The translations under genes and the position numbers were made by a program. The notes beneath the pieces are model-generated. The model saw nothing but the letters and a program-made list of their open reading frames with translations, did no database searches and was not told the origin of the DNA. From the NCBI RefSeq assembly GCF_000737515.1, contig NZ_CP006587.1, forward strand, positions 2,089,001 through 2,153,000: DNA of 64,000 bases. Direction: 5' to 3'. Position 1 is the first letter of the stretch, and every line of letters starts with the position of its first letter. Origin of the DNA: Hymenobacter sp. APR13 (lineage in GTDB: Bacteria; Bacteroidota; Bacteroidia; Cytophagales; Hymenobacteraceae). Positions 7,893 through 16,962 of this stretch are shown piece after piece.

Positions 7893-9002
7893 ATGCCCGC
7901 AACCATTCCAACCCAGTACGTCCGCTTCGACTCCGGCGTCGAGGAAATCCAGCCCAACGAAGAGCAGCTCACCACCGAAACCGTGGAGTCGATGGCGCGG
8001 GTGAACCGCTTCATGTTTGAGAAGCACCGCCACGCCATCCGCGACGCCCACGCCAAAAGCCACGGCGTGCTGCGCGGCGAGTTGCACATCTATCCCAACC
8101 TGCCCGCGCACCTCACCCAGGGCATGTTCCGGGAGCCCCGGGTGTACCCCGTGATTCTGCGCCTGTCGTCGGCGCCCGGCGCCATCGACCCCGACACGCA
8201 GTCGGCGGTGAAGGGACTGGCCCTGAAGATTATTGGGGTGGAGGGCCGGAAGTTTCTGGCTGACCAGGCCGACGAAATCACCCAGGACTTCCTGATGGTG
8301 AACGATACCATCATCCCGACCGGCGACATCAAAAGCTACCACGACATGCAGCTGCGCCAGGAAAAGGTGTTTCTGCACGCGCCGGAGGTCGTCACCAAGA
8401 TTATGACTGAGGCCGGCACGCTGGTGAATCAGGCGCTGGATGCCGTGGGCCTCAAAAAGGAAATTCCGCTGGTGGTGCCGCCGCACCCCAACAACCACCT
8501 GCTGGGCGAAACCTACACCACGCTCGGCTCCATCCGCTTCGGCGACTACGTGTCGAAAATCAGCGTGGCCCCGCTCTCGGCCAACGTGCAGGCGCTGACC
8601 GGCGAGCAGGTGAAAATCACGGAGCCCGCCGGCTGGCGCGACCTAGTGGTGGACTTCTTCCGCACCCAGGGCGCCGAGTACGAGCTGCGCGCCCAGCTCT
8701 GCACCGACCTGAAAACCATGCCCGTGGAGGACAGCTCCGTGGACTGGCCCCAGGACCAGAGCCCCTACCAGCCCCTCGGCAAAATCGTCATTCCGTCCCA
8801 GGACGCCTACAGCCCCGCCCGCCGCGTGTTTGCCGACGACGTGCTGTCGTTCAACCCGTTCCACTGCCTGCCCGAGCACCTGCCACTGGGCTCCATCAAC
8901 CGGGCGCGCATCAAGGCCTACGAAACGTCCTCGGCCTACCGCCACCGCATGAACGCCCAGCCCCGCCGCGAGCCGCGCGACATCAACGAGCTGCCCGACT
9001 AG
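7893..9002 (+). CDS. Catalase-family (SrpA/catalase-like) heme protein
   Basis: A 369-residue protein of the truncated catalase-like group. The distal histidine region RDAHAKSHGVLRGEL corresponds to the HAKGxG motif of catalases. It is followed by a variant of the FREPRVYPVILRLSS and GLALKIIGVEG segments and the DFLMVND substrate-channel region. The proximal heme ligand is probably the Tyr in RIKAYETSSAYRH near the C-terminus. It is much shorter than true catalases (~480+) and lacks the flavodoxin-like tail, so the activity could be peroxidase or lipid-peroxide chemistry. I chose the ATG at 7893, as the upstream extension lies in a repeat-rich leader. Confidence 0.85.
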   Translation: MPATIPTQYVRFDSGVEEIQPNEEQLTTETVESMARVNRFMFEKHRHAIRDAHAKSHGVLRGELHIYPNLPAHLTQGMFREPRVYPVILRLSSAPGAIDPDTQSAVKGLALKIIGVEGRKFLADQADEITQDFLMVNDTIIPTGDIKSYHDMQLRQEKVFLHAPEVVTKIMTEAGTLVNQALDAVGLKKEIPLVVPPHPNNHLLGETYTTLGSIRFGDYVSKISVAPLSANVQALTGEQVKITEPAGWRDLVVDFFRTQGAEYELRAQLCTDLKTMPVEDSSVDWPQDQSPYQPLGKIVIPSQDAYSPARRVFADDVLSFNPFHCLPEHLPLGSINRARIKAYETSSAYRHRMNAQPRREPRDINELPD

Positions 9003-9069
9003 CGCGCCGGGCGAACAAGCTGAAAGGGAGGGAAGGACAGTAAGTTAAAAGAACGTCCTTCCAATAGCA

Positions 9070-9164
9070 CGTCATGCTGAGCTTGCCGAAGCATCTCGCG
9101 TGCTGACGTTGGGGTAGTACTCCGGTGTCAGCACGCGAGATGCTTCGGCAAGCTCAGCATGACG
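9070..9164. repeat. Dispersed repeat family A, perfect inverted pair
   Basis: Two 38-bp arms (9070-9107 and 9127-9164) are perfect reverse complements separated by 19 bp. This is the most intact copy of family A in the window. It lies between convergent genes and might fold as a long hairpin or act as a MITE. Confidence 0.9.
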
Positions 9165-9199
9165 TTCTTTCTTTTGAGGCAATTACTGTTCCACCGACC

Positions 9200-9898
9200 C
9201 TAATAGCTTTCCTTCTGGAAGCCGAAGGCGCGGAGCTGGGCCTCGAACGTGTCGGGGTAGTTGGCTTTGAGGTGGTGGATGAGGGCGCGCAGGGCCTTGC
9301 GGACCTGGGCTTCGTGCTGGTCTTTGCCGCTCACTTTCGCGCTGCGCTGCCCGGCCGTGTCGGTGCTGGCCTGCACCAGCTGGGTGTACTCCTGCACTAG
9401 CGGCTGCCAGAGGGCGGTGCCGTACTTCTTTTTGTCCAGGTCGTGGGCCTTGAGGGCCAGGAGCAGCTTGTTCAGGGCCTTCACCCGCTCGGCGCGGGCT
9501 CTGGGCAGGACGTACGTCTTGTTTTCACGCGTAATTCCGAACTCCGGGTAGTAGCTGCGGCCTTCGTCTTCGTCGTGGGCTTCGGCGAGGTAGCCTTTCA
9601 CGTAGCGGAGGTTTTTGTCGAACAGCTTATCCAGCTGCTGGAGGCGCTGGCTTTGCGGGCTGCGCTGGTCGCCGGCGGCATCGGCGGCGTCGCGGCCCTG
9701 GGCGTAGGCGGCGGCCAGGGTTGTGAAGTCGGCTTTGGAGAGCCACAGCAGCGGCGGCAGCGCCGAGGTAGTCCAGGCGTCGGCCGCTGTGGTGGCCAGC
9801 GCCGACAGCGCCACATCGGAGGCCGGCAGCTGGCTGGTGCGCTGGATGGTGGGGGGTTGGGGAGCCGCGTTCGGGCCTTCGGTAGTGGGGGTAAGCAT
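9200..9898 (-). CDS. Hypothetical protein (coiled, soluble)
   Basis: A 232-residue protein starting at an ATG at 9898. It is mainly helical and charged (RQRSPQSQRLQQLDKLFDKN-type helices, ERVKALNKLLLALKAHDLDK) with a Tyr-rich central stretch GRSYYPEFGITRENKTYVLP. There is no signal peptide and no recognised domain. Homologues with this pattern are, to my knowledge, uncharacterised. Its 3' end lies next to the family A palindrome. Its upstream side faces the 41-bp tandem array, so that array may lie in its promoter region. Confidence 0.7.
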   Translation of the reverse strand: MLTPTTEGPNAAPQPPTIQRTSQLPASDVALSALATTAADAWTTSALPPLLWLSKADFTTLAAAYAQGRDAADAAGDQRSPQSQRLQQLDKLFDKNLRYVKGYLAEAHDEDEGRSYYPEFGITRENKTYVLPRARAERVKALNKLLLALKAHDLDKKKYGTALWQPLVQEYTQLVQASTDTAGQRSAKVSGKDQHEAQVRKALRALIHHLKANYPDTFEAQLRAFGFQKESY

Positions 9899-9994
9899 AG
9901 AGAATGGGGGTTAAGGAATACTGGCCATAAGGTATTGATTCCGCGCAAGCTGAACCATACCTGCCCGCGCAAAATCAGGTGTTTTCAACCCGGT

Positions 9995-10199
9995 AGGTCG
10001 CCTCACTCCGCAAATCCAATGGTTTCGGAGCCGCGAGGCCGCCTCACTGCCTGAAACCATTCGGTTCGAAGCCCTGAGGCGACCTCACGGCCCAAAACCA
10101 ATCGGTTGGAAGCCCTGAGGCTGCCTCACTCGCCCAAAACATTCGGTTTCGGGCAATGAGGCGGCCTCAGGGGATGGAAACATTCGTTTCGGTGATCCG
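9995..10199. repeat. Tandem array, five diverged units with exact 41-bp period
   Basis: Units begin at 9995, 10036, 10077, 10118 and 10159. Each opens with a variant of AGGCNGCCTCAC and has a second conserved block AAACCATTCGGTT about 16 bp later. Both blocks are quasi-palindromic: TGAGGC-N-GCCTCA and AACC-NNNN-GGTT. The sequence has diverged while the period stayed at exactly 41 bp, close to four DNA helical turns. 41 is not divisible by 3, so it is not a coding repeat. Confidence 0.85.
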
Positions 10200-10286
10200 A
10201 AAGGTTCCATAGGATGCATAATGGCGCGCGGATAGCGGATCGTACCTCGTGCCAAACCTATAGGGGAGACTGAGCCTCCTCCGCCT

Positions 10287-10323
10287 GAACGAAAAGCGCC
10301 GCCCGGATTCCTCCAGGCGGCGC
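10287..10323 (-). terminator. Rho-independent terminator (minus strand)
   Basis: An 8-bp GC stem GCGCCGCC/GGCGGCGC (10296-10303 with 10316-10323). Read on the minus strand, TTTTCG follows the hairpin. It lies about 130 bp downstream of the HEPN gene stop and probably terminates that transcript. Confidence 0.65.
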
Positions 10324-10450
10324 AGTGTCGGTTTGCCGCGTTGAGGCAGTGGAGGTATAATCTTCACTCCAGTGCTGGTCACGAATTACGCGACATGAAA
10401 CTCGCGCTAGTCAGTGACTCACTTAATGCCATTCTGCTAATGTGTAAATT

Positions 10451-10473
10451 CAGTTAACTAAATAAGTTAACTG
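10451..10473. repeat. Short perfect inverted repeat at the HEPN gene 3' end
   Basis: CAGTTAACT-aaata-AGTTAACTG, 9-bp perfect arms, overlaps the TAA stop of the HEPN gene. It has no T tail. It might be a weak terminator or a trace of integration; neither is proven. Confidence 0.7.
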
Positions 10474-12235
10474 AATGAGGAACACTGATGCATTTGGTTA
10501 CATCATATTCCTCTTTTTTTAAACTTTTTAAAATAGATCTTTGGTAAGAAAAAAAGTCTTCAAATCCTATCTTGTCTTGTATGACTGGTTTATGATGACA
10601 GTCTGAAAAGAATTCAACACATTTGCTTAATATAAAAGTGAGATAGTACCTCAGATTTGTGTAAATACCCTCCAATTGATACGAAGATTTTGCATCATGA
10701 ACTATTTCGTTTCTAATACGATACATACGAACAAGATGCCTTTCCAAATTTTTCTCATGTTTTCCTACATATTCTATGCGCTTTTTGCCATTAAAAAGGA
10801 TACTTTTCAAATACTGAGCGCGGAATACGATTAATGGGTATTCGCTCCCCGAAGATATAATTTCATTATAAGTTTGTATCTGTGTAAGGTATTGTATATC
10901 ATCTTTATTAAATAATGATAACGTTTTATTGATCTTACTTTTGCTAATAGTCTTATGTAAATTATAAATATTTCTTTTGACATAACTTACTACATGGGCA
11001 TTTACCAAATTTTCTTTAATTCTCCTAAATGTGCTGGAATCTAAACTGTAATTTGCAAATATATTCTCAAGGCCAATCCAGCAATTGAGAAACTTTTGTT
11101 CCATTTCATCTGCTTCGTTTGCTAATCGAAGATGCTTGACACACGAGTATAGCTTGTCCGTCACTTCATCTGATATATGTGTATTTTGTTTGATTTTAAC
11201 TAACTTGCTAATCAGTTCGATGTAGTTTTCAGGATTTACGCTTATCCCATCTATTTGGGTGCTGGGTACTATTATCTGCGATTCATCTGGGAGTTCTGTA
11301 TTGACGACTAATACATGTGCGTTTAATGTTTGTATACTGTGTGGATATATCAAATGAATTATATCCAGTATAATTGTTAATTCATTTCTTGCATTAGTAA
11401 CTGCCTGAAAATGGTCTAAAGCTTTTATTTCTATTGGAAGAAAACTTTCAAGAGGATTTTTATTTAAAAATTGTTTAATTCTTTTATTTTTATCGAGGTT
11501 ATATTTCTCAGAGACATTTACAATATCTTCTTTAAGTTGCCCAAAATCTGTTTTAAGTACTGCGTCAATATTTATATAAAGTCTAAATACTACTATGTAT
11601 TCAGTATCTCTTTCAAACGAGAATATATATTTAAAATTATTCCAGCGGGTTCGAAAGTTATTTTTATTTGTCATATTAAACTGAGATTTTATATACTTAA
11701 TAATAAATTTTCGAGAATATCCACTATTTAATAGTTCTGATACAAGCATATTGCAAGTTTTATTTAATCTTCTTTGTGCTTCAATGAATATATGCTCATC
11801 TGAATATGTGTCAAGCAATATAGATTCTATATCATTTATTAATGTGACATGAAAGTCTTTATTTAAAGTGATAAGATAGTAGATGTTATATTCAATATCT
11901 TGAATTACATCTAATTTCATATTTGCTGGATTATCACACCTAAGGCTAGTTAGTAACTCTTGAAACATTTGTTTATGTACTTTCCCATATTTGAGATGGC
12001 TGTCTCCTGTAATTAAATCATACAATTCATCTCTTATGATTGCAACTGTGTCGGGAGATTTTATTTTTTTTGCACGCCAATCTGATAATATCTGATATAG
12101 CTCCTTCAAAGATGATCTAATACTTGATGATTTCGCCCTATAGCTATCAATCGTAGAATTGTTAGTTAGTTCTTCGAAAAATCCTATAAATAATGACTCT
12201 AGGGTAAAATTCTTATTAAAATCTGCTTGCTCCAT
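10454..12235 (-). CDS. Apea-like HEPN-domain protein, probable abortive-infection/antiphage RNase
   Basis: A 593-residue AT-rich gene in a GC-rich chromosome, using A/T-ending codons unlike its neighbours, so it was probably acquired by transfer. The C-terminal third has the HEPN ribonuclease signature: RNEIVH at residues 508-513 (codons at 10697-10714) in RMYRIRNEIVHDA. It is preceded at about residues 385-405 by EMEQKFLNCWIGLENIFANY, the helix pattern of Apea-type HEPN domains. The first ~370 residues are helix-rich with no recognised fold and may sense infection. There is no signal peptide. HEPN RNases of this type cut RNA to abort phage infection; that role is inferred here. No antitoxin or partner gene is adjacent, suggesting a single-gene system. 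Confidence 0.82.
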   Translation of the reverse strand: MEQADFNKNFTLESLFIGFFEELTNNSTIDSYRAKSSSIRSSLKELYQILSDWRAKKIKSPDTVAIIRDELYDLITGDSHLKYGKVHKQMFQELLTSLRCDNPANMKLDVIQDIEYNIYYLITLNKDFHVTLINDIESILLDTYSDEHIFIEAQRRLNKTCNMLVSELLNSGYSRKFIIKYIKSQFNMTNKNNFRTRWNNFKYIFSFERDTEYIVVFRLYINIDAVLKTDFGQLKEDIVNVSEKYNLDKNKRIKQFLNKNPLESFLPIEIKALDHFQAVTNARNELTIILDIIHLIYPHSIQTLNAHVLVVNTELPDESQIIVPSTQIDGISVNPENYIELISKLVKIKQNTHISDEVTDKLYSCVKHLRLANEADEMEQKFLNCWIGLENIFANYSLDSSTFRRIKENLVNAHVVSYVKRNIYNLHKTISKSKINKTLSLFNKDDIQYLTQIQTYNEIISSGSEYPLIVFRAQYLKSILFNGKKRIEYVGKHEKNLERHLVRMYRIRNEIVHDAKSSYQLEGIYTNLRYYLTFILSKCVEFFSDCHHKPVIQDKIGFEDFFSYQRSILKSLKKEEYDVTKCISVPHSVNLFS

Positions 12236-12370
12236 GAATCCTTTGTGTTAGCTTTGCGTTCCTATTACAAAAAGCACTAGGTGCTTAAATTTAGTGAATG
12301 GCTCGGGGACGGGCTTAGCTATTGATAACATAGTTACAAGGCACTAGTTACCGTTCCCCCATCATATAAA

Positions 12371-12410
12371 GGAGTGCAGAGTATATACTTTGCACTCCTT
12401 TTCTTTTTAT
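12371..12410 (+). terminator. Hairpin terminator with T-rich tail
   Basis: An 8-bp stem GGAGTGCA/TGCACTCC (12371-12378 with 12391-12398) followed by TTTTCTTTTT. It points in the plus direction although no plus-strand gene precedes it, so it may be a relic of the acquired segment or end an unannotated small RNA. Confidence 0.7.
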
Positions 12411-12453
12411 AGAAAAGGAGCCACCCATTGATTTGAGTGGCTCCTTTTCTATA
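12408..12453 (-). terminator. nrdA transcription terminator
   Basis: A perfect 17-bp stem (12408-12424 with 12437-12453) starts 13 bp after the nrdA stop. A mixed T/A tail follows on the minus strand. Confidence 0.8.
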
Positions 12454-12465
12454 ATCTCAAACACC

Positions 12466-14847
12466 TTACGAACCACAGGCTTCGCAGGCGTCGGGGTTAT
12501 CCAGAGAGCAGGCCATATCGGAGGCGTTTTGGGCCGATACGTTCAGCGGCTCCAGGGTCTCGGCGGCTTGCTTCTGCACCGTGAACTTGATGGCGTCGGC
12601 GGCGGCTTTGGTGCGCAGGTAGTACATGCCGGTTTTCAGGCCCTTCTTCCACGAGTGGAAGTGCATGCTGGTGAGCTTGCCGAAGTTCACGTTCAGCACG
12701 TGCAGGTTCAGGCTCTGGCTCTGGCAGATGTACGCGCCCCGGTCGGCCGACATATCAATGATGCGGCGCTGCGAAATCTCCCACACCGTTTTGTACAGGT
12801 CCTTGATGTTCTGCGGGATGGTGGGGATGTCCTGCACCGAGCCGTTGGCGGCAATGATGGCGTTCTTCATCTGCTCGTTCCACAGGCCCAGCTTCACCAG
12901 GTCTTTCAACAGGTGCTTGTTCACCACCATGAACTCGCCGCTCAGCACGCGGCGCACATAAATGTTGGAGGTGTAAGGCTCAAACGACTCGTTATTGCCC
13001 AGAATCTGCGCGGTAGAAGCGGTAGGCATAGGCGCTACCAGCAGCGAGTTGCGCACGCCGTGCTCCATCACCTGGGCGCGCAGCGTGTCCCAATCCCAGC
13101 GGCCGGAGTCGGGCTGCACGTTCCAGAGGTCGAACTGGAATTTGCCCTCGCTCAGCGGCGAGCCGGGGAAGGTTTCGTAGTGACCGTCGCGGATGGCCAA
13201 ATCCTTGGAGGCCGTCATGGCCGCGAAGTAGATGGTCTCGAAGATGTCCTTGTTCAGGCCGCTGGCTTCGTCGCTTTCAAACGGCATGCGCAGGGCAATG
13301 AACGTATCGGCCAGCCCTTGCACGCCCAGCCCGATGGGGCGGTGGCGGCGGTTGCTGCGCTCGGCCTCAATCACGGGGTAGTAATTGATGTCGATAACCT
13401 TGTTGAGGTTCAGCGTGGCGTGGTAGGTAACCTCGTACAGCTTCTGGTGGTCGAAGATGAGGTTGCCGGCTTCGTCGGGGCGCACGTAGCGGGGCAGGGC
13501 CAGCGAGGCGAGGTTGCACACGGCAATTTCGTTCTCGTCGGTGTACTCCATAATCTCGGTGCAGAGGTTGGAGCTCTTGATGGTCCCGAGGTTTTTCTGG
13601 TTGCTCTTGCTGTTGGCGGCGTCCTTGAACAGCATGTAGGGCGTGCCGGTCTCGGTCTGGCTTTCCAGAATGGCAAACCACAGCTCCTGGGCCTTGATGG
13701 TTTTGCGGCCGCGGCCTTCGCGCTCGTACTTCTGGTAGAGCTTCTCGAACTCCTCGCCGTAGGTGGTATCCAGGCCGGGGCACTCGTGGGGGCACATCAG
13801 CGTCCAGTCGCCGTTGGCTTCCACGCGCTTCATGAACAGGTCGGGCGTCCAGAGGGCGTAGAACAGGTCGCGGGCGCGCATTTCCTCCTTGCCGTGGTTC
13901 TTTTTCAGGTCCAGGAAGTCGATGATGTCGGCGTGCCAGGGCTCCAGGTAAATAGCGAAAGCGCCCTTGCGCTTGCCGCCACCCTGGTCCACGTAGCGGG
14001 CCGTGTCGTTGAACACCTTCAGCATGGGCGTGAGGCCGTTGCTGGTGCCGTTGGTGCCTTTGATGTAGGAGCCGGTGGCGCGCACGTTGTGCACGGCCAG
14101 GCCAATGCCGCCGGCGCTCTGCGAAATCAGGGCGCAGTTCTTCAGCGTGTCGTAAATGCCCTCGATGGAGTCGTCCTTCATCGTGAGCAGGAAGCAGGAG
14201 CTGAGCTGGGGCTTGGGCGTGCCGGCGTTGAACAGCGTGGGCGTAGCGTGCGTGAACCACCGCTCGCTCATCAGATTGTACGTCTCGATGGCGGCGGCAA
14301 TGTCCTCCTTATGAATGCCCACGGCCACGCGCATTAGCATGTGCTGGGGGCGCTCCACCACCTTGCCGTCGAGGCGGAGCAGGTAGCTGCGCTCCAGCGT
14401 CTTGAAGCCGAAGTAGTCGTAGTTGTAGTCCCGGTCGTAGATGATGGCCGAGTCCAGCGTAGCGGCGTGGGCGTGCACGATTTCCCACACGTCCTGGGCA
14501 ATGAGGGAGGCGTTTTCGCCGGTTTTGGGGTCCTCGTAGGTGTGCAGCCGCTTCATGGTGCTGCTGAACGACTTGCTGGTGACCTTGTGCAGGTTGCTCA
14601 CCGCAATGCGGGCGGCCAGGATGGCGTAGTCGGGGTGCTTGGTGGTGAGCGAGGCGGCGGTTTCGGCGGCCAGGTTGTCCAGCTCCACGGTGGTCACACC
14701 GTCGTAAATCCCGTCGATAACCTTTTTGGCTACCTCAATCGGGGAAATGAAATTCTGGTTGAGACCGTAGCAAAGCTTCTCGATGCGGGCCGTAACCTTA
14801 TCGAATTTCACGGATTCGCGGCGGCCGTCGCGTTTGAGTACCAACAT
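12466..14847 (-). CDS. nrdA: Ribonucleoside-diphosphate reductase, alpha (large) subunit
   Basis: The catalytic subunit of class I ribonucleotide reductase (793 residues), which reduces NDPs to dNDPs with NrdB. An N-terminal ATP-cone ([20 protein letters not shown]) gives allosteric control. Active-site features include the SSCFLL cysteine, the SNLCTEI segment (Asn-Cys-Glu triad), the paired CNLASLALP cysteine and the [14 protein letters not shown] loop. The C-terminal redox pair is CEAC, for reduction by thioredoxin or glutaredoxin. I start at the ATG giving MLVLKRDGR; the 38-residue upstream extension is Pro-rich and lacks conservation. nrdB is 4 kb upstream on the same strand, not adjacent. 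A TTTTCCACA motif upstream of nrdA also occurs upstream of nrdB. Confidence 0.97.
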   Translation of the reverse strand: MLVLKRDGRRESVKFDKVTARIEKLCYGLNQNFISPIEVAKKVIDGIYDGVTTVELDNLAAETAASLTTKHPDYAILAARIAVSNLHKVTSKSFSSTMKRLHTYEDPKTGENASLIAQDVWEIVHAHAATLDSAIIYDRDYNYDYFGFKTLERSYLLRLDGKVVERPQHMLMRVAVGIHKEDIAAAIETYNLMSERWFTHATPTLFNAGTPKPQLSSCFLLTMKDDSIEGIYDTLKNCALISQSAGGIGLAVHNVRATGSYIKGTNGTSNGLTPMLKVFNDTARYVDQGGGKRKGAFAIYLEPWHADIIDFLDLKKNHGKEEMRARDLFYALWTPDLFMKRVEANGDWTLMCPHECPGLDTTYGEEFEKLYQKYEREGRGRKTIKAQELWFAILESQTETGTPYMLFKDAANSKSNQKNLGTIKSSNLCTEIMEYTDENEIAVCNLASLALPRYVRPDEAGNLIFDHQKLYEVTYHATLNLNKVIDINYYPVIEAERSNRRHRPIGLGVQGLADTFIALRMPFESDEASGLNKDIFETIYFAAMTASKDLAIRDGHYETFPGSPLSEGKFQFDLWNVQPDSGRWDWDTLRAQVMEHGVRNSLLVAPMPTASTAQILGNNESFEPYTSNIYVRRVLSGEFMVVNKHLLKDLVKLGLWNEQMKNAIIAANGSVQDIPTIPQNIKDLYKTVWEISQRRIIDMSADRGAYICQSQSLNLHVLNVNFGKLTSMHFHSWKKGLKTGMYYLRTKAAADAIKFTVQKQAAETLEPLNVSAQNASDMACSLDNPDACEACGS

Positions 14848-15015
14848 AAGCGTAGCAGTTGATGTGGGGAGTGTTGGGGGTATGAGCAGCGCCGCTCGGT
14901 CAGGAGGCGGCAGGTCGGAATCAGCTCGAAGGAGGCCCGCTCGTAACGGCGCGGTATCCATTGATAGCGGAAGTTATTTCTATCTGGGCTGTAGGACAAA
15001 CGTTCTTTTCAGAAG

Positions 15016-15024
15016 TTTTCCACA
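15016..15024 (-). promoter_or_regulatory. DnaA-box-like motif upstream of nrdA
   Basis: TTTTCCACA lies in the wider context AGAAGTTTTCCACAT. The nearly identical AGAAAAGTTTTCCACAT lies upstream of nrdB at 20030. It differs from the DnaA box TTATCCACA at one base. A shared regulator of the two unlinked nrd genes is inferred. Confidence 0.45.
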
Positions 15025-15169
15025 TAAGCCTAACGCAATGCAGTTCAGGGGCTTTTTCGGAATCCGACGGCCGCTATATAGCCTCAGGCGCCGCCCGAAA
15101 TTGGGGTTGGCAGATTGGCGGCGAAATGCTATCTGGCAGCAACCGGCCCGGCCGGCCGGCCCCAAAATA

Positions 15170-15202
15170 CCAACGGTCTGCCGAAGACCGGCAGACCGTT
15201 GG
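15170..15202 (-). terminator. Rho-independent terminator after the CotH-family gene
   Basis: A 13-bp perfect stem CCAACGGTCTGCC/GGCAGACCGTTGG (15170-15182 with 15190-15202). On the minus strand it is followed by TATTTTG. Confidence 0.8.
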
Positions 15203-15240
15203 AGAGGGAAAATACGTGGCGCGGCACCAGCCGCCGGAGG

Positions 15241-16962
15241 CTAGTTGAGCAGCACTTTTTCGGTTTTCAGCAGCGTGCCGCCCTGGATGGTGGCCACGTA
15301 CATGCCCCTGGGCAGGTGGGCTGTGCTGACCTGGTTCAGGCGGCCGCGCAGCGCGGTTTGCAGCATCACCCGGCCCTGCAGGTCGCGCAGGGTGAGCTGG
15401 CAGGCTGTGGCCTCGCACTCCACGGTCAGGTGGTCGGTGGCCGGGTTGGGGTAGAGCTTAACCAAGGCAGGCTGCTTGGCCGAGGAGGCAGACAGCGGCG
15501 CACACGCCGCCCCAAACCGGCCGTCGAGGTAGCGCAGGCGGGCGCTCAGCCAGGTGGCCGTGTAGTCAAGCTGGGTGCTGCTGGCCTCGTAGCCGGCCCA
15601 GGTGCGCTGCTCCCGCTCGTACACGTTGTTGCGGAGCAGGAACTGGTTGTTGGCCGCAAAGCGGGCCATGATGCTTTCCTGCGTAATCACGCTTTGGCGC
15701 AGCGCGGCCCAGCGGGTGCGCAGCTGGTCGCGGAAGCCGTTGGGGGAGCAGTCCAGCTGCAGCCGGTCATAGAAACCATTCGACAGCAGATCCTCCACCG
15801 AGCCGGTGTTGGCGCCCGTCCAGTCGGTGCCGAACACGCCGTCCAGGTCCCACGGCACGTAGTAGTAGGGCTCGCCTTTCTTGTACTTGGCGATGTAGAG
15901 ATTCTTGCCGGTGTTGTCGGAGGCGCGCAGCAGGTTCAGCAAAATGAAGTAGTCGACGGCGTTGCGCAGCTCGAACTTCTGCTTGTAGGTGCTGAAGAAC
16001 TCCTGGTCGGAGCTGTTCTTCACGAAATCAACGAACTTATAGAGGTTGCTCCAGTCGATTTCCTCTTCTGGGTGCTTGTACTCGAAGCCGCCCCAGGTTT
16101 CGCTGGCGTTGTCGAAGGGCGGCAGGGCCGTGAAGGTCACGGCGCCGCCCCAGTCGCTGCCCTTGTACAGCTCGCCCACAATGCCGTTGTTGTGCTTCTT
16201 CAGCTTGAGCTGCTTGCGGTCGACCCGCTCACTCAGGGCATACACGCCCCGGTACTCGCCGTTGAGGAATACCTCTACGTACTGCATGTTGATGCCGTTC
16301 TTGGCGTCGGGCTCCAGGCTTTTGTAGTAGATCTGGTGGATATCCTGCCACAGCTCGTTGGACACCTTGCTGCTCAGCCGCAGCGGCTCGTTGTAGAGGG
16401 CCTGCAGGTTGTACTTGTTGTCGGTGCGCATGCCCAACAGGGTCACGTCGCGGCTGTTGGCGCCAGTCGTGTCGTTCCAGAAGCTCAGCTCAAACGACTT
16501 CTTGGGGTTGGCCTGCGACGAGCCGCCCCGAAACTCAATTCCCATAGCCGACGTCACCATTGCCCCGTTAGGCTGAGCAAGCTGGAACTCGGCATAAATG
16601 CTGGGGCTATCTACAATGTCCTGGCGGGCCGTGATGCGCACGATGGGCAGCTGCGTGAAGTAGAGCGTGTAGCTTTTGCCGTCCAGTTTCACCTGATACG
16701 ACGAGTTGGTGGCTACACCCGTAACGTTCTGGTCGAAGCTATACAGGCTATCCAGTAATATATGGCTTTTGGTATTTTCGCCGCTGCTATTTAATTCGGC
16801 CAGGCCGCTGTTAATTACAATGATATTTTGCTGGCGGTCGATGTGGTAGAAATTCGATGCCACCACCAGCGTATCAGTGCCGGAAGCAACGACGCTAAAC
16901 GTAGTCGTTAGCAATAGAACAGCCGTGAGTAATACATTTTTTAGGGTAGTTTTTTTACACAT
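15241..16962 (-). CDS. CotH-kinase family protein with T9SS sorting domain
   Basis: A 573-residue secreted protein. The signal peptide (LLTAVLLLTTTFSVVA) is followed by an N-terminal beta-rich region. The CotH domain carries GIEFRGGSS, NPKKSFELSFW, YRGVYALSERVDRKQLKLKK and PYYYVPWDLDGVFG; the last matches the DxDxxxG metal-binding region of CotH protein kinases. The final ~75 residues (VKLYPNPATDHLTV, LRDLQGRVMLQ, LPRGMYVATIQ) form a type A T9SS C-terminal sorting domain, so the protein is exported and probably cell-surface attached. It has its own terminator. CotH homologues phosphorylate spore-coat proteins in Bacillus; here the target is unknown. Confidence 0.9.
   Translation of the reverse strand: MCKKTTLKNVLLTAVLLLTTTFSVVASGTDTLVVASNFYHIDRQQNIIVINSGLAELNSSGENTKSHILLDSLYSFDQNVTGVATNSSYQVKLDGKSYTLYFTQLPIVRITARQDIVDSPSIYAEFQLAQPNGAMVTSAMGIEFRGGSSQANPKKSFELSFWNDTTGANSRDVTLLGMRTDNKYNLQALYNEPLRLSSKVSNELWQDIHQIYYKSLEPDAKNGINMQYVEVFLNGEYRGVYALSERVDRKQLKLKKHNNGIVGELYKGSDWGGAVTFTALPPFDNASETWGGFEYKHPEEEIDWSNLYKFVDFVKNSSDQEFFSTYKQKFELRNAVDYFILLNLLRASDNTGKNLYIAKYKKGEPYYYVPWDLDGVFGTDWTGANTGSVEDLLSNGFYDRLQLDCSPNGFRDQLRTRWAALRQSVITQESIMARFAANNQFLLRNNVYEREQRTWAGYEASSTQLDYTATWLSARLRYLDGRFGAACAPLSASSAKQPALVKLYPNPATDHLTVECEATACQLTLRDLQGRVMLQTALRGRLNQVSTAHLPRGMYVATIQGGTLLKTEKVLLN

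Larger units (their letters stand above)
9899..10453. other. 555-bp intergenic region with 41-bp tandem array
   Basis: This gap lies between the divergent-side start of the hypothetical gene and the 3' end of the AT-rich HEPN gene. It contains the five-unit 41-bp array (9995-10199) and a hairpin at 10287-10323. No coding sequence is supported. GC content falls toward the HEPN gene. Confidence 0.75.
12236..12465. other. 230-bp AT-rich intergenic region
   Basis: It holds the promoter region of the HEPN gene (minus strand), a plus-strand terminator hairpin (12371-12410) and the nrdA terminator (12408-12453). The AT-rich composition shared with the HEPN gene suggests the acquired segment extends to about 12400. 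Confidence 0.6.
14848..15240. other. 393-bp intergenic region upstream of nrdA
   Basis: This holds the nrdA promoter region, a TTTTCCACA motif (15016-15024) shared with the nrdB upstream region, and the CotH-gene terminator (15170-15202). No further gene is supported. Confidence 0.6.

Noticed and set aside
9995..10199. CRISPR array
   Set aside because: Units are contiguous degenerate 41-mers without unique spacers, direct repeats are too divergent, and no cas gene is nearby.
12300..12370. Additional tRNA or attachment site upstream of the HEPN gene
   Set aside because: No cloverleaf can be formed and no duplicated core was found on the other side of the AT-rich gene.
12433..14337. 634-codon plus-strand frame opposite nrdA
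   Set aside because: nrdA on the other strand is unambiguous; this frame lacks any motif and is antisense to conserved codons.
15115..16758. 547-codon plus-strand frame opposite the CotH-family gene
   Set aside because: Shadow of the real gene, which carries signal peptide, CotH and T9SS motifs; this frame also reads through the terminator hairpin.
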